64,000 nucleotides of DNA from Oceanisphaera profunda. Lineage in GTDB: Bacteria > Pseudomonadota > Gammaproteobacteria > Enterobacterales > Aeromonadaceae. Positions 45,412 through 54,751 of the stretch are shown here, piece by piece. The first letter of the stretch is position 1, and each line of letters opens with the position of its first letter. Made by a program: the position numbers and the translations under genes. Under the pieces are notes generated by a model. The model was given only the letters and a program-made list of their open reading frames with translations. It had not been told where the DNA came from and made no database searches. The stretch is from assembly GCF_002157895.1 (NCBI RefSeq), contig NZ_CP021377.1, forward strand, positions 2,852,001-2,916,000. The letters are read 5' to 3'.

Positions 45412-47559
45412 ATGGGCTTTGAGGTAGACGAGGATATTCTTCAGGACTTTCTGGTTGAAGCATCAGAAATTCTAGAGCAACTGTCTGAGCAATTGGTGAC
45501 ACTAGAGCGCCAACCCGACGATAAAGACTTGCTGAATGCGATTTTTCGCGGCTTTCATACCGTTAAAGGTGGCGCCGGTTTTATGTCGCTGACGGCGCTT
45601 GTAGATACCTGCCACAAAGCCGAGAACGTGTTCGACATTTTGCGCAATGGTCAACGCCAGGTGACGTCTGAACTGATGGACGTGATTTTGCGCGCCTTGG
45701 ATGCGGTCAACCTGATGTTTAGCGAACTGCAAAATCGTGAAGAGCTGACACCCGCTGAGCCTGAATTGCTCGACGAGCTGGAGCGTTATTGCCGACCGGC
45801 CAGCGCCGATGAAGTGGTCGCTCCTGTGGTTGCAGAGCCATTAGTTTCAGAACAAGTGGTCGCCGCTCAAGCTGCCGCCGCTGAACCCGCGGAGGGCATT
45901 GCCGGCCTTGACCAAGCTCAGTATCAGCAAATGTTAAATGAGCTGGGTCCGACTCCTCAGCCCGCTCCGAGTGCCGCGCCTGCAATTGATCTTAATGGTA
46001 CGGACGACATTAGCGACGATGAATTTGAAGCATTATTAGATCAGTTGCACGGTGCCGGTAAACACAGCGGTATTCCGGCCACTGAAGTGAATGAACCTGC
46101 CAACAGCGAAGCCATTGTTGCTGCTAGCTCAGCCGCGACTGACAGCATGATTGATGACGATGAGTTTGAAGCTCTGCTGGATCAATTGCACGGCTCTGGT
46201 AAAGGTCCGACCTTTACGACGGATGCAGAGAATGAGGTAGAGAGTGAGGCACAAAGAGCTGTAAATGTGGAGCAAGCTGAGCCGCAAGCCAGTGTGGCCG
46301 CGCCAAGCATGCCAGCACCTGCAGTGAGTGCTCCAGCTAAGCCAGAAGAAAAGCCTGCCGCCAAGGCTGCGGCCGCACACAGCCCAGCGGCTGATACCAC
46401 GGTGCGGGTAGACACCAAAATTCTCGATAACATCATGAACATGGTGGGTGAGCTGGTATTGGTGCGTAACCGCCTGCTGAGCTTAGAAGCCAATCATGAT
46501 GATGAAAATATTTCTAAAACCGTGGCCAATCTTGACTCGGTCACTGGTGATTTGCAGGGTGCGGTGATGAAAACCCGCATGCAGCCGATCAAAAAAGTCT
46601 TTGGCCGCTTTCCACGAGTGGTACGTGATATTGCCCGCACCATGAAAAAAGAAATTAATCTGGAAATGGTTGGCGAAGACACGGACTTGGATAAGAACCT
46701 AGTGGAAGCACTGGCGGATCCTTTGGTGCACTTGGTGCGAAATTCTTGCGACCACGGCATTGAAATGCCCGAGTTGCGTGAGGCGGCCGGCAAGCCGCGC
46801 ATGGGGACCATTCGTTTAACCGCGTCTCAAGAAGGCGACCATATCTTACTGGGTATCGAAGATGACGGTGCCGGCATGGATCCAGAAAAGCTAAAGAGCA
46901 TCGCCATTAATCGCGGTATTTTAGATACCGATGCCGCGGCGCGTATGTCCGACAACGAAGCCTATAACCTGATTTTTGCACCGGGCTTTTCGACCAAGGT
47001 CGAAATCACCGATGTCTCTGGCCGTGGCGTAGGCATGGACGTAGTAAAAACCGGCATTACCTCGGTGAATGGTTCTATTTATATCGACTCGGCACTGGGT
47101 AAAGGCACTACGTTACAAATTAAAGTGCCGCTGACCTTGGCCATTTTGCCGACACTGATGGTGTTAGTGGGCCAGCAAACCTTTGCTTTGCCGCTAACCA
47201 ACGTCGATGAAATTTTTCACCTCGACTTAACCCGCACCAGCATGGTGGACGGTCAGCTGACGATAGTGGTGCGTAATCACGCTATCCCCTTGTTTTACTT
47301 ACAAGACTGGCTATTAAAAGGCGAGCGACGTGCGCGTCAAGACCGCGGGCATGTGGTGATTGTCGCGGTGGGCAATCAGCAAGTGGGCTTTGTAGTCGAC
47401 GGTCTGATTGGCCAAGAAGAAGTGGTGATTAAGCCGCTGGACCAACTGTTACACGGCACGCCAGGCATGGCGGGGGCCACCATTACCAGTGACGGTGGCA
47501 TTGCCCTGATTTTAGATCTCGCAGGCCTTATCAAAGCTTACGCACGGCGCTACGTCTAA
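45412..47559 (+). CDS. cheA: Chemotaxis histidine kinase CheA
   Basis: Kinase of the chemoreceptor array. The 715-residue product has an HPt domain with His49 (FRGFHTVKGGAGF), a long linker, dimerisation domain (LVLVRNRLLSLEAN), ATPase domain (LVRNSCDHGIEMP, GIEDDGAGMDPEK, SGRGVGMDVVKTG) and a C-terminal CheW-like domain. In the linker the motif DDEFEALLDQLHG occurs twice (about residues 202-216 and 245-260) separated by Ala/Ser-rich sequence, replacing a folded P2 domain; these short motifs probably bind CheY or CheB. Confidence 0.95.
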   Translation: MGFEVDEDILQDFLVEASEILEQLSEQLVTLERQPDDKDLLNAIFRGFHTVKGGAGFMSLTALVDTCHKAENVFDILRNGQRQVTSELMDVILRALDAVNLMFSELQNREELTPAEPELLDELERYCRPASADEVVAPVVAEPLVSEQVVAAQAAAAEPAEGIAGLDQAQYQQMLNELGPTPQPAPSAAPAIDLNGTDDISDDEFEALLDQLHGAGKHSGIPATEVNEPANSEAIVAASSAATDSMIDDDEFEALLDQLHGSGKGPTFTTDAENEVESEAQRAVNVEQAEPQASVAAPSMPAPAVSAPAKPEEKPAAKAAAAHSPAADTTVRVDTKILDNIMNMVGELVLVRNRLLSLEANHDDENISKTVANLDSVTGDLQGAVMKTRMQPIKKVFGRFPRVVRDIARTMKKEINLEMVGEDTDLDKNLVEALADPLVHLVRNSCDHGIEMPELREAAGKPRMGTIRLTASQEGDHILLGIEDDGAGMDPEKLKSIAINRGILDTDAAARMSDNEAYNLIFAPGFSTKVEITDVSGRGVGMDVVKTGITSVNGSIYIDSALGKGTTLQIKVPLTLAILPTLMVLVGQQTFALPLTNVDEIFHLDLTRTSMVDGQLTIVVRNHAIPLFYLQDWLLKGERRARQDRGHVVIVAVGNQQVGFVVDGLIGQEEVVIKPLDQLLHGTPGMAGATITSDGGIALILDLAGLIKAYARRYV

Positions 47560-47585
47560 ATAATAAAAACAAGCATGAGGTATGA

Positions 47586-48797
47586 ATGGCTATTCGGGTG
47601 TTAGTGGTTGATGATTCAAGTTTTTTTCGCCGCCGTGTCAGTGAGATCTTAGAACAAGATCCCATGCTCACCGTGGTGGACACGGCCGTTAATGGTCTTG
47701 AAGCCGTTGAAAAAGCCCGCGCCGGACGCTTTGATGTGATCACCATGGACATTGAAATGCCGGTCATGGATGGCATTAGTGCGGTGCGTGAAATTATGAA
47801 AGCGACACCTACGCCGGTGTTGATGTTTTCATCGCTCACCCATGATGGCGCCCAAGCCACGCTGGATGCGCTGGACGCCGGTGCCATGGATTTTTTGCCT
47901 AAACGCTTTGAAGATATTGCACGCAGCAAAGAAGAAGCCATGTTATTGCTGCAGCAAAGAGTGAAAGCCATTGCTCGTCGGCGCAGTTTTATCGCGCCCA
48001 GAGTTGAGGCTAGAGCGACCACCAGTACCGCGCCAGCTGCGCGCTCGACATTGGCTTCGGCGGGCTTAGCGGCTAGACCCCGCATGGGCAGTGCGCTTGC
48101 TACCAGTGGTCGTACTGTAAGCAACACACTTACTCGCAGCACGCTTGCTAGCACTGCTGCGCCTGCGGCTGTAAGTGGAGCTGCGCCGGTTGAGCGTAAA
48201 ACGGTGCCTAGGCGCACCGGAAAAAGTTATCAGTTGCTGGCTATCGGCACTTCTACCGGCGGACCGGTGGCACTACAAAAAGTGCTGACTGCCTTGCCGG
48301 CCAATTTCCCCCATCCGATCCTGTTAATCCAGCATATGCCGGGCACCTTTACTACCGCTTTTGCCGCACGCTTAAACACCTTGTGTCAGATAACAGTAAA
48401 AGAAGCCGAAGATGGCGATGCATTGCGCCCGGGCTGTGCGTATTTAGCGCCCGGTGGTAAACAAATGTTGCTGGAAGGGCGTCCGGGTGCGGCGCGGCTG
48501 CGCATTATAGATGGCAACGATAAGGTGAATTACAAACCTTGCGTGGATATTACTTTTGCTTCTGCGGCCAAAATTTATGGTGGCAAGGTGCTGGCGGTGG
48601 TGTTAACCGGCATGGGGGCGGACGGTCGTGAAGGTGCGCGATTGTTAAAAGATCAAGGTGCCAGCATTTGGGCCCAAGACGAAGAAACCTGCGTGGTGTA
48701 CGGCATGCCCCAAGCGGTCGCCAAAGCGGGCTTGGCATCTGAGTCACTGCCGTTACCCTTGATTGGTGAAGCCATTCTTAATGAGATGAGCAGCTAA
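47586..48797 (+). CDS. cheB: Chemoreceptor methylesterase CheB
   Basis: Removes methyl groups from chemoreceptors to reset adaptation. The 403-residue product has a receiver domain with Asp55 ([13 protein letters not shown]), an Ala/Thr/Ser/Arg-rich linker (about 140-205) longer than in E. coli, and a methylesterase domain with the Ser motif [19 protein letters not shown] and the catalytic Asp region [13 protein letters not shown]. Starts after tgagg. Its partner CheR is not in the window. Confidence 0.95.
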   Translation: MAIRVLVVDDSSFFRRRVSEILEQDPMLTVVDTAVNGLEAVEKARAGRFDVITMDIEMPVMDGISAVREIMKATPTPVLMFSSLTHDGAQATLDALDAGAMDFLPKRFEDIARSKEEAMLLLQQRVKAIARRRSFIAPRVEARATTSTAPAARSTLASAGLAARPRMGSALATSGRTVSNTLTRSTLASTAAPAAVSGAAPVERKTVPRRTGKSYQLLAIGTSTGGPVALQKVLTALPANFPHPILLIQHMPGTFTTAFAARLNTLCQITVKEAEDGDALRPGCAYLAPGGKQMLLEGRPGAARLRIIDGNDKVNYKPCVDITFASAAKIYGGKVLAVVLTGMGADGREGARLLKDQGASIWAQDEETCVVYGMPQAVAKAGLASESLPLPLIGEAILNEMSS

Positions 48798-48798
48798 C

Positions 48799-49542
48799 AT
48801 GGCGTTTTCCGGGCTGTTACTGGCGCTGATTTCTATTGTGGTGGCGCAATGGTGGCACGGGGGCAATTTATGGGGGCTGCTGGATGGGCCCGCGTTATTG
48901 ATTGTGCTGGGCGGCACCTTAGGCGCCGTGTTACTGCAAACGCCTTGGCCGCAATGTAAGGCGGCGGTGCTGGCCTTGAAAGGCTTGTTTAATGCCAAGC
49001 CATGGCCTTTTTATGAGCAAGCTTCGCGGCTGTTGCATTGGTCTCATCAGGCGCGCCAAGAAGGTTTTTTAGCTTTGGAGTCGAAAGCGGAGTTGACGAC
49101 GATTGATGACTTTACTCGCCAAGGCTTGCAATGGGTAGTAGACGGCACCGAGCCCCAAGCATTAGAACAATTACTGGATAACGAACTCAGTCGCATCGAA
49201 GAACAAAAAGAGCTGGAAGCCCAAGTCTATGAAGCCATGGGCGGCTATAGCCCCACTATCGGTATTATTGGTGCCGTGTTGGGCTTGATCCAAGCCATGT
49301 CGAACTTAGATGATCCCAGCCAATTGGGCACAGGCATAGCGGTGGCTTTTGTGGCCACCTTATATGGTGTGGGCTTGGCCAACTTATTATTGCTGCCGTT
49401 GGCGAATCGTTTGCGCTCTGTGTACCGCTTAGAGTTGCGTTATCGGGAGCTGACCGCCATTGGTTTATTGGCCATTGCACGCGGCGAGAGTAGTTTGAGC
49501 GTGAGCCGCCAATTGGCGCAATATCAAGGTCAGCGCCAATGA
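48799..49542 (+). CDS. motC: Flagellar stator protein MotC (MotA family)
   Basis: MotA/PomA-type stator subunit. The 247-residue product has four membrane segments: two at the N-terminus (LLLALISIVVAQWW; LLIVLGGTLGAVLLQ) and two in AMGGYSPTIGIIGAVLGLIQ and GIAVAFVATLYGVGLANLLL, with the conserved Pro of the first C-terminal pair (YSPTIGI). A charged cytoplasmic loop lies between. The order cheB-motC-motD-parC is that of Pseudomonas motCD. Overlaps motD by ATGA. Confidence 0.92.
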   Translation: MAFSGLLLALISIVVAQWWHGGNLWGLLDGPALLIVLGGTLGAVLLQTPWPQCKAAVLALKGLFNAKPWPFYEQASRLLHWSHQARQEGFLALESKAELTTIDDFTRQGLQWVVDGTEPQALEQLLDNELSRIEEQKELEAQVYEAMGGYSPTIGIIGAVLGLIQAMSNLDDPSQLGTGIAVAFVATLYGVGLANLLLLPLANRLRSVYRLELRYRELTAIGLLAIARGESSLSVSRQLAQYQGQRQ

Positions 49543-50474
49543 GGCGTCGCTCGCTGGCTACGCGGGCGGGGGGCGGCCATTACGCCACGGGGGCGGATCG
49601 CTGGTTGGTGTCCTATGCGGATTACATGACCTTGGCCTTTGCGCTATTTGTGGTCTTGTATGCGCTGCATGCCAATAAAACCGAATTACAACAACCGCTG
49701 CTCGATGGTATGGAGCAAGCCTTTGTGCGCTTAAGCGGTGAGGCCAAACCGGCACAAGCGGCCAATTCCATGGTCAGTAACACCGATGAATTAGAGGCAC
49801 AAGGCACCGGCAATCCGTTAACGGCAGAGGATATCAGCTTAGCCAGCGTCAAGGCACAGCTGGAGTTAAGACTGGGGCCTTTGCTAGAGAAAAATATGTT
49901 GGCCTTAGAGCAAGAAGGTGACTGGCTGACTTTAAGCTTTGATGGTCGCTTAGTGTTTGCCAGTGGCAGTGCGCTGCTCAGTGGTAATGCGGACACCATT
50001 TTAAACGCGGCCTTGCCCGTTTTGGCTGAGGTGAATCATTTTATTCGGGTGCGCGGCTATGCGGACAATCTGCCGGTGAGCAATGAGTTATATGCCTCTA
50101 ATTGGCAGCTCTCGGCCGAGCGGGCGCGAGTCGTGTTGGAATGGTTGCAGCGTCACGGCATCGCCGCCCCGCGTTTAAGCTTGGAGGCGTTTGGGGAATT
50201 TCGGCCGCAACAAAGCCAATTACTCGATGATGCTCTTACTAACTCAAATCGAGCAAACAACAGACGCGTAGAAATTGCGATTGCTACGCAAACATGGCTT
50301 GCGCCCACGGCCTTGCCATCTCGACCTTTGGGCACAGAGCCGAGTGCTGAACCGGACTCTGGTCAAGGTTTGGGCCAAGGTTCAGGACAAAAATCAGAGC
50401 TTAGAGTATATGAGTTACCCAATGGTGGTATTCGTATTGGTACTAGTGCGACACAAGATGGGATAACACAGTGA
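49539..50474 (+). CDS. motD: Flagellar stator protein MotD (MotB family)
   Basis: Ion-channel and peptidoglycan-anchor subunit. The 311-residue product has one N-terminal membrane helix with the ion-binding Asp28 (SYADYMTLAFALFVVLYAL), a plug/linker segment, and a C-terminal OmpA domain (FASGSALLSG, VRGYADNLPVSNELYASNWQ, LSAERARVVLEWL). The C-terminus is Gly/Gln/Ser-rich. The last bases overlap the next gene. Other stator genes (pomAB/motAB) may lie outside the window. Confidence 0.92.
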   Translation: MRRRSLATRAGGGHYATGADRWLVSYADYMTLAFALFVVLYALHANKTELQQPLLDGMEQAFVRLSGEAKPAQAANSMVSNTDELEAQGTGNPLTAEDISLASVKAQLELRLGPLLEKNMLALEQEGDWLTLSFDGRLVFASGSALLSGNADTILNAALPVLAEVNHFIRVRGYADNLPVSNELYASNWQLSAERARVVLEWLQRHGIAAPRLSLEAFGEFRPQQSQLLDDALTNSNRANNRRVEIAIATQTWLAPTALPSRPLGTEPSAEPDSGQGLGQGSGQKSELRVYELPNGGIRIGTSATQDGITQ

Positions 50475-51256
50475 TTGTCTGGACAGTAGCAAATCAAAAA
50501 GGTGGCGTTGGCAAGACCACAAGCGTGGTGGCGTTGGCCGGTTTGCTGGCGCAGCGCAATAAACGGGTGTTGCTAATCGACACAGATCCGCACGGCTCAT
50601 TGACCTCCTATTTTAACTACGAAATGGACAGCCTGCCTTATAGCCTGTTCGATTTGTTTCAAGCGCCGAGGCCGACGCGGGAGCTGTTTTCTAAGGTGGC
50701 TTTGGTCACCCGCTTTGATGGTTTAACTTTATTGCCGGCTTCTATCTCGCTGGCCACATTAGAGCGTACTTCCAGCACCCGCGAGGGCATGGGGCTGGTG
50801 TTAAAGCGCTTATTGGTGGAAATAAAAGATGATTTTGATGTGGTGATCATCGACTGCCCGCCGGTGTTGGGCGTAATGATGGTCAATGCGTTGGCCGCCT
50901 GTGACCGCATTGTAGTGCCGGTACAAACCGAATTCTTAGCGCTCAAAGGATTAGAGCGCATGGTCAGCACCTTTAAGCTGATGCACAGAGCCAAGAAAGA
51001 GGGCTTTAAATATACGGTGGTGCCGACTATGTTCGACCAAAGAACTAAGGCCTCGGTACACAGTTTGGAAAGCTTACAGCAGGATTATGAGGGTAACTTA
51101 TGGCCGTCTTGTATTCCGGTGGACACCAAATTTCGTGATGCCAGCTTGCGCCATGAGCCGCCTTCTTATTACGTAAAAGGCAGTCGGGGGGTGTTCGCTT
51201 ATCAAGGCTTACTGCGCTATTTGTGGCAGCTTGATGGGGTGGAGACGGCCTTATGA
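50471..51256 (+). CDS. parC: Polar chemotaxis ParA-like ATPase ParC
   Basis: ParA/MinD-type ATPase that places chemotaxis arrays at the cell pole in Vibrio. The 261-residue product has deviant Walker A QKGGVGKTTS near the N-terminus, LLIDTDPHGSLTSYF and VVIIDCPPVLGVMMVNAL. Start is a GTG overlapping the motD stop. It is followed by a gene with the ParP architecture, which supports an array-segregation role rather than plasmid or chromosome partition. Confidence 0.88.
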   Translation: MIVWTVANQKGGVGKTTSVVALAGLLAQRNKRVLLIDTDPHGSLTSYFNYEMDSLPYSLFDLFQAPRPTRELFSKVALVTRFDGLTLLPASISLATLERTSSTREGMGLVLKRLLVEIKDDFDVVIIDCPPVLGVMMVNALAACDRIVVPVQTEFLALKGLERMVSTFKLMHRAKKEGFKYTVVPTMFDQRTKASVHSLESLQQDYEGNLWPSCIPVDTKFRDASLRHEPPSYYVKGSRGVFAYQGLLRYLWQLDGVETAL

Positions 51257-52251
51257 AACAGCCTTATGCCGATGTACTGGAAGATTATTTTGGTGCCCTG
51301 TTGGATGAGGGCACAAGGTTGGATGAACAAGCAAGCCCAGCGGTGGCGCTTGCGCCAGAACTTAAGCCTGAGCCTGAGCTTAAGCCGGCTTTAGCACTTG
51401 AGCCTCAAGTAACAGCCGCCCCCGCGCCTGTGTTGCCCTATGCAGAACCGACAGAGGCTGAACGTCGCTTAGCATTAGAGGCCTTGTTAGCACAGGTGGC
51501 CGAGCTTAAAGAAGAAGAGGCGGCGGCCAGCACTCTGGAACTGCCAACGCTCACGCAGCCACTCACGCAACAACAAGTATTGCCAGAGCCGTTAGCTGAG
51601 CCAGCGCCATCAGTAGAGCCTAAACCGTTAGTTGAAGAGGTGCAGCCCGAGCCTAAGGTTGAGCTCTTAACTGAGTCGTTAGCTGAACCAATGGCTGCGC
51701 CGGCCATCATTGCGCCTGAACCAGAGGTCGCGGTTGATCTTGAACTGGAAGCCCAATTAGCTGGCGAACAGGCATTGGCCGCCCAAGACGCCGCTTGGCG
51801 TAATATGGACACAGAGCACAGCTTTCAAGTGTTATTTTTTGAAGTAGCGGGCATGACCTTTGCCGTGCCGCTCACCCATTTGGGTGGTATTTATCAAGTG
51901 TCTAAGCTGACCAGCTTGTTTGGTAAGCCGCACTGGTTTGCGGGGGTACAAACCGAGCGAGATCGCCAAATTTATGCGGTAGACACGGCGCGCTGGGCCA
52001 TGCCCGGCCATACCGAGAAAGAAGAGTACGCATACCTAGTGACACTGGGCGAGAGCCAATGGGGTTTGGGGTGTCATCAGTTGAAAGGCACGGCGCTATT
52101 AACTCGAGATCAGGTAAAATGGCGGGCGACACCCGGTGCTCGACCTTGGTTGGCGGGCATGGTAAAAGAAAAAATGTGTGCCTTACTGCATGTAGACGCC
52201 TTGATTGCGCTACTGGAGCAGGGTAAGAATATTGACGGACAACAGGTCTGA
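51253..52251 (+). CDS. parP: ParP-like protein: Pro/Glu-rich linker plus CheW-like domain
   Basis: The 332-residue product begins with a conserved-looking head (MKQPYADVLEDYFGALLDE), then a long Pro/Glu/Ala-rich linker with repeated PEPELKP-type units (residues about 30-180), and ends in a CheW-like domain (FQVLFFEVAGMTFAVPLTHL; CALLHVDALIALLEQ). In Vibrio, ParP binds ParC through its N-terminal part and joins arrays through its CheW-like AIF domain. Overlaps parC by ATGA. Could be annotated simply as a CheW-domain protein. Confidence 0.82.
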   Translation: MKQPYADVLEDYFGALLDEGTRLDEQASPAVALAPELKPEPELKPALALEPQVTAAPAPVLPYAEPTEAERRLALEALLAQVAELKEEEAAASTLELPTLTQPLTQQQVLPEPLAEPAPSVEPKPLVEEVQPEPKVELLTESLAEPMAAPAIIAPEPEVAVDLELEAQLAGEQALAAQDAAWRNMDTEHSFQVLFFEVAGMTFAVPLTHLGGIYQVSKLTSLFGKPHWFAGVQTERDRQIYAVDTARWAMPGHTEKEEYAYLVTLGESQWGLGCHQLKGTALLTRDQVKWRATPGARPWLAGMVKEKMCALLHVDALIALLEQGKNIDGQQV

Positions 52252-52270
52252 GCAGGCATAAGGGTAATCT

Positions 52271-52759
52271 ATGAACAAGAATCGTAATGTAGCTGAAAGT
52301 CTTAGCGATGATGAAGTATTGCAGTGGGTCACCTTTTGTTTAGACAATGAGACCTATGGTATTAACGTAATGCAGGTACAAGAAGTGCTGCGTTACAGCG
52401 ACATAGCGCCGGTGCCGGGTGCCCCTAACTATGTGCTGGGCATCGTTAACTTGCGCGGCAACGTAGTGACGGTACTGGATACTCGCTTGCGCTTTGGTCT
52501 GCCCACGACCGAGGTTAGCGATAATACGCGGATCGTTATTATCGAAGCGGAAAAGCAAGTGATCGGCATTATGGTCGATAGCGTGGCTGAGGTGGTGTAC
52601 TTAAAATCATCAGAAATTGAAACCGCCCCTAACGTGGGCACCAGCGAAAGCGCCAAGTTTATTCAAGGCGTGTGCAACCGTGACGATCAGCTGTTGATCT
52701 TGGTCGACTTAGACAAGTTATTGTCTGATGACGAGTGGGACGAGTTGGGACAACTGTAA
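52271..52759 (+). CDS. cheW: Chemotaxis coupling protein CheW
   Basis: Couples receptors to CheA. The 162-residue product is a single CheW domain (WVTFCLDNETYGINVMQVQE, APNYVLGIVNLRGNVVTVLD, GIMVDSVAEVVYL). aaggg precedes the ATG. The stop codon overlaps the next start (TAATG). Confidence 0.95.
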   Translation: MNKNRNVAESLSDDEVLQWVTFCLDNETYGINVMQVQEVLRYSDIAPVPGAPNYVLGIVNLRGNVVTVLDTRLRFGLPTTEVSDNTRIVIIEAEKQVIGIMVDSVAEVVYLKSSEIETAPNVGTSESAKFIQGVCNRDDQLLILVDLDKLLSDDEWDELGQL

Positions 52760-53160
52760 TGTGGTTTGAGCCTGCTTTTATTCTGGCGGCGCTGGCCTTG
52801 GTAGTCGGCATTGTCGCCTTGTTTGTGGCCTGGTCTATGTGGCGACAAAGTCAGCGCAAGCTGGAGGCCATGAGTCGATTAATGCGCGAGCTCACCCGCA
52901 CCCGAGAAAGTTATCGCAAGCAAATAGAAGAATTGCAGGCGGCAAACATCGGCATGGGTAATAAAGTGGGTGAGCTGTATCGCCAACAAGATAAACTCAG
53001 CGAACAACAGCAAGAATTAGCGCTCAAAGATCCGCAAGGCAAGTTGTACAGTCGCGCCACGCGCATGGTGCAATTGGGCGCCGATATCGATGAAATCATG
53101 GCCGAGTGCGAAATGCCCCGAGCCGAAGCTGAACTGCTGATCACCTTACATCGGCAATAG
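52759..53160 (+). CDS. DUF2802 family protein
   Basis: The 133-residue product has one N-terminal membrane helix (FILAALALVVGIVALFVAWS), a coiled-coil (RTRESYRKQIEELQAANIGM) and a conserved C-terminal helix-turn-helix-like end (ATRMVQLGADIDEIMAECEM; AEAELLITLHRQ), the DUF2802 pattern. It sits between cheW and ccmA in many polar flagellates; function unknown, probably array or flagellum related. Start at 52759 shares the A of the cheW stop. Confidence 0.88.
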   Translation: MWFEPAFILAALALVVGIVALFVAWSMWRQSQRKLEAMSRLMRELTRTRESYRKQIEELQAANIGMGNKVGELYRQQDKLSEQQQELALKDPQGKLYSRATRMVQLGADIDEIMAECEMPRAEAELLITLHRQ

Positions 53161-54118
53161 TTTAAAAACAGCTGATAGCGCCGAGCGCCCAGCACCTAGC
53201 TTAAGACCAACACCGAGCCCTGCGCTCGGTGTTTTGCTTTGTGGCTAATGTGAATGGTGAGAGCAATGTTGAATGCTTAATTTTGAATTTTTAATTAAAT
53301 AAATAGAACGGCCCCGTTCGATAAATATAAACAGTGTAAAGCCGTGCCTCATACTCTTTACCTACAACATGCCACCTACAAAAGACGTACCTTGTAGCCC
53401 GCAACTTGTTTGCGGGGCCAGCGTAGCTGGATGGTCTTAAAATCTAAAAACCAAAACAAACCGTGGCTCATACTCTTTACCTACAACATGCCACCTACAA
53501 AAGACGTACCTCGTAGCCCGCAACTTGTTCGCGGGGCCAGCGTAGCTGGCGGGTTTAAAGATTTACGCCTGCGGCCTAATGCGAGAACAAGCTCCTGCGT
53601 GGAGGTGTGCTGTTCGGTCAACGCTCTGCGATCGGCTTGTGGCTTCCACGCCGTAGCGTGGGAAAAGGCCGTGGCTAAGGGTAGAACTTGTGCGCCAGAT
53701 CCTGCTGCGCAGGATTTCGCGGCTGAAGCATGGGACTACATTCGTGCAGTAAGTGAATATCCCTCCGTTGCTTCAAACGCGTATGTAGGCGCTGCCACAT
53801 CCCCACTCCGATGTTTCGTATACCGCCGTATTGTTATCTTCATGCGGTAGCTAATGTCGGTTCGTACACTAGAACCTGCGTTGCAGGTTTTAGCTGCGCG
53901 ATATCTTTGCTTCGCTGTTTTATGTGTTGCTCCATTTCCTTAAAGCTGGATTAAGATCAATGCATTAACAAGGTTATCGGTATCACGCTTCTTGCTTTAT
54001 CACGTGGTTTCTTTCTGCATATATCAGTGCTCTGTGCTAAACTGGCGGCCATTTTTAATGGTCTATGTTGTTGCTGGCGAAGCTCGCCACATACGGTTGC
54101 CACAAATGGTTGTCAATT
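53161..54118. repeat. Repeat mosaic between DUF2802 gene and ccmA
   Basis: After the terminator, two direct repeats of about 90 bp (53342-53431 and 53461-53550) each combine a GTGGC/GCCAC-type hairpin with tip tcatactctttacc and a two-hairpin unit (CCCGC/GCGGG then CCAGC-GTA-GCTGG). 53560-53860 holds further palindromic pieces (for example cctgctgcgcagg). The 146-codon frame at 53410 is repeat translation. The ccmA promoter is not identified. Confidence 0.7.
53209..53235 (+). terminator. Rho-independent terminator after the chemotaxis operon
   Basis: AACACCGAGC (53209-53218) pairs with GCTCGGTGTT (53224-53233), followed by TT; 48 bases after the DUF2802 stop. Confidence 0.75.
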
Positions 54119-54751
54119 ATGCTAGAAGCTAGAAGCTTAACCTGTGTCCGTGAGGAGCATACGCTGTTTAGCGAGCTATCGCTGAGCTTAGCGCCCGGTG
54201 ATCTGGTGCAGGTTGCAGGCCCAAATGGGGTAGGTAAAACCAGCTTATTGCGGTTGCTGGCGGGCTTGTCGCGCCCTTATGGCGGCGAGATTTATTGGCA
54301 GGGCAACAACATAGAGCAATATAGAGACGAGTATCACCAAGACTTGCTCTATCTGGGCCACCAAGCGGGCATTAAACATGAGCTGACTGCACTGGAAAAT
54401 TTAGCGTTCTTTCAGCGCATGCACCACAGCCAAAGTGACGCTAATTTGTGGGATGTCTTGGCGCAAGTGGGCTTAGCGGGTCTGGAAGATCAAACCGCGG
54501 GCCAGCTGTCGGCGGGACAAAAGCGCCGTGTAGCCTTGGCCAGATTGTGGCTGGGCGGCCCTAAGTTGTGGATTTTAGATGAGCCTTTTACCGCCATCGA
54601 CAAACAAGGGGTGAAGGTGCTGGAGCAATTGCTGTTGGATCATACCGCCGCAGGCGGCATGGTGCTGATCACTACCCACCAAGACTTGTCTTTGTCGGCA
54701 CAGCGTGCCCGTATCTTGCAGATGACACCCCATGAAGAGGAGCCCGCATGA
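54119..54751 (+). CDS. ccmA: Heme exporter ATP-binding protein CcmA
   Basis: ABC ATPase that releases holo-CcmE in system I cytochrome c maturation. The 210-residue product has Walker A GPNGVGKT (34-41), signature LSAGQKRRVALARL and Walker B LWILDEPFTAID. Start ATG at 54119 (MLEARSLTCV) matches family length; an ATG at 54065 adds 18 unrelated residues. Overlaps ccmB by ATGA. Confidence 0.95.
   Translation: MLEARSLTCVREEHTLFSELSLSLAPGDLVQVAGPNGVGKTSLLRLLAGLSRPYGGEIYWQGNNIEQYRDEYHQDLLYLGHQAGIKHELTALENLAFFQRMHHSQSDANLWDVLAQVGLAGLEDQTAGQLSAGQKRRVALARLWLGGPKLWILDEPFTAIDKQGVKVLEQLLLDHTAAGGMVLITTHQDLSLSAQRARILQMTPHEEEPA

Noticed and set aside
53410-53850. 146-codon open frame before ccmA
   Set aside because: It translates two-hairpin repeats and palindromes; no family features, poor start context.
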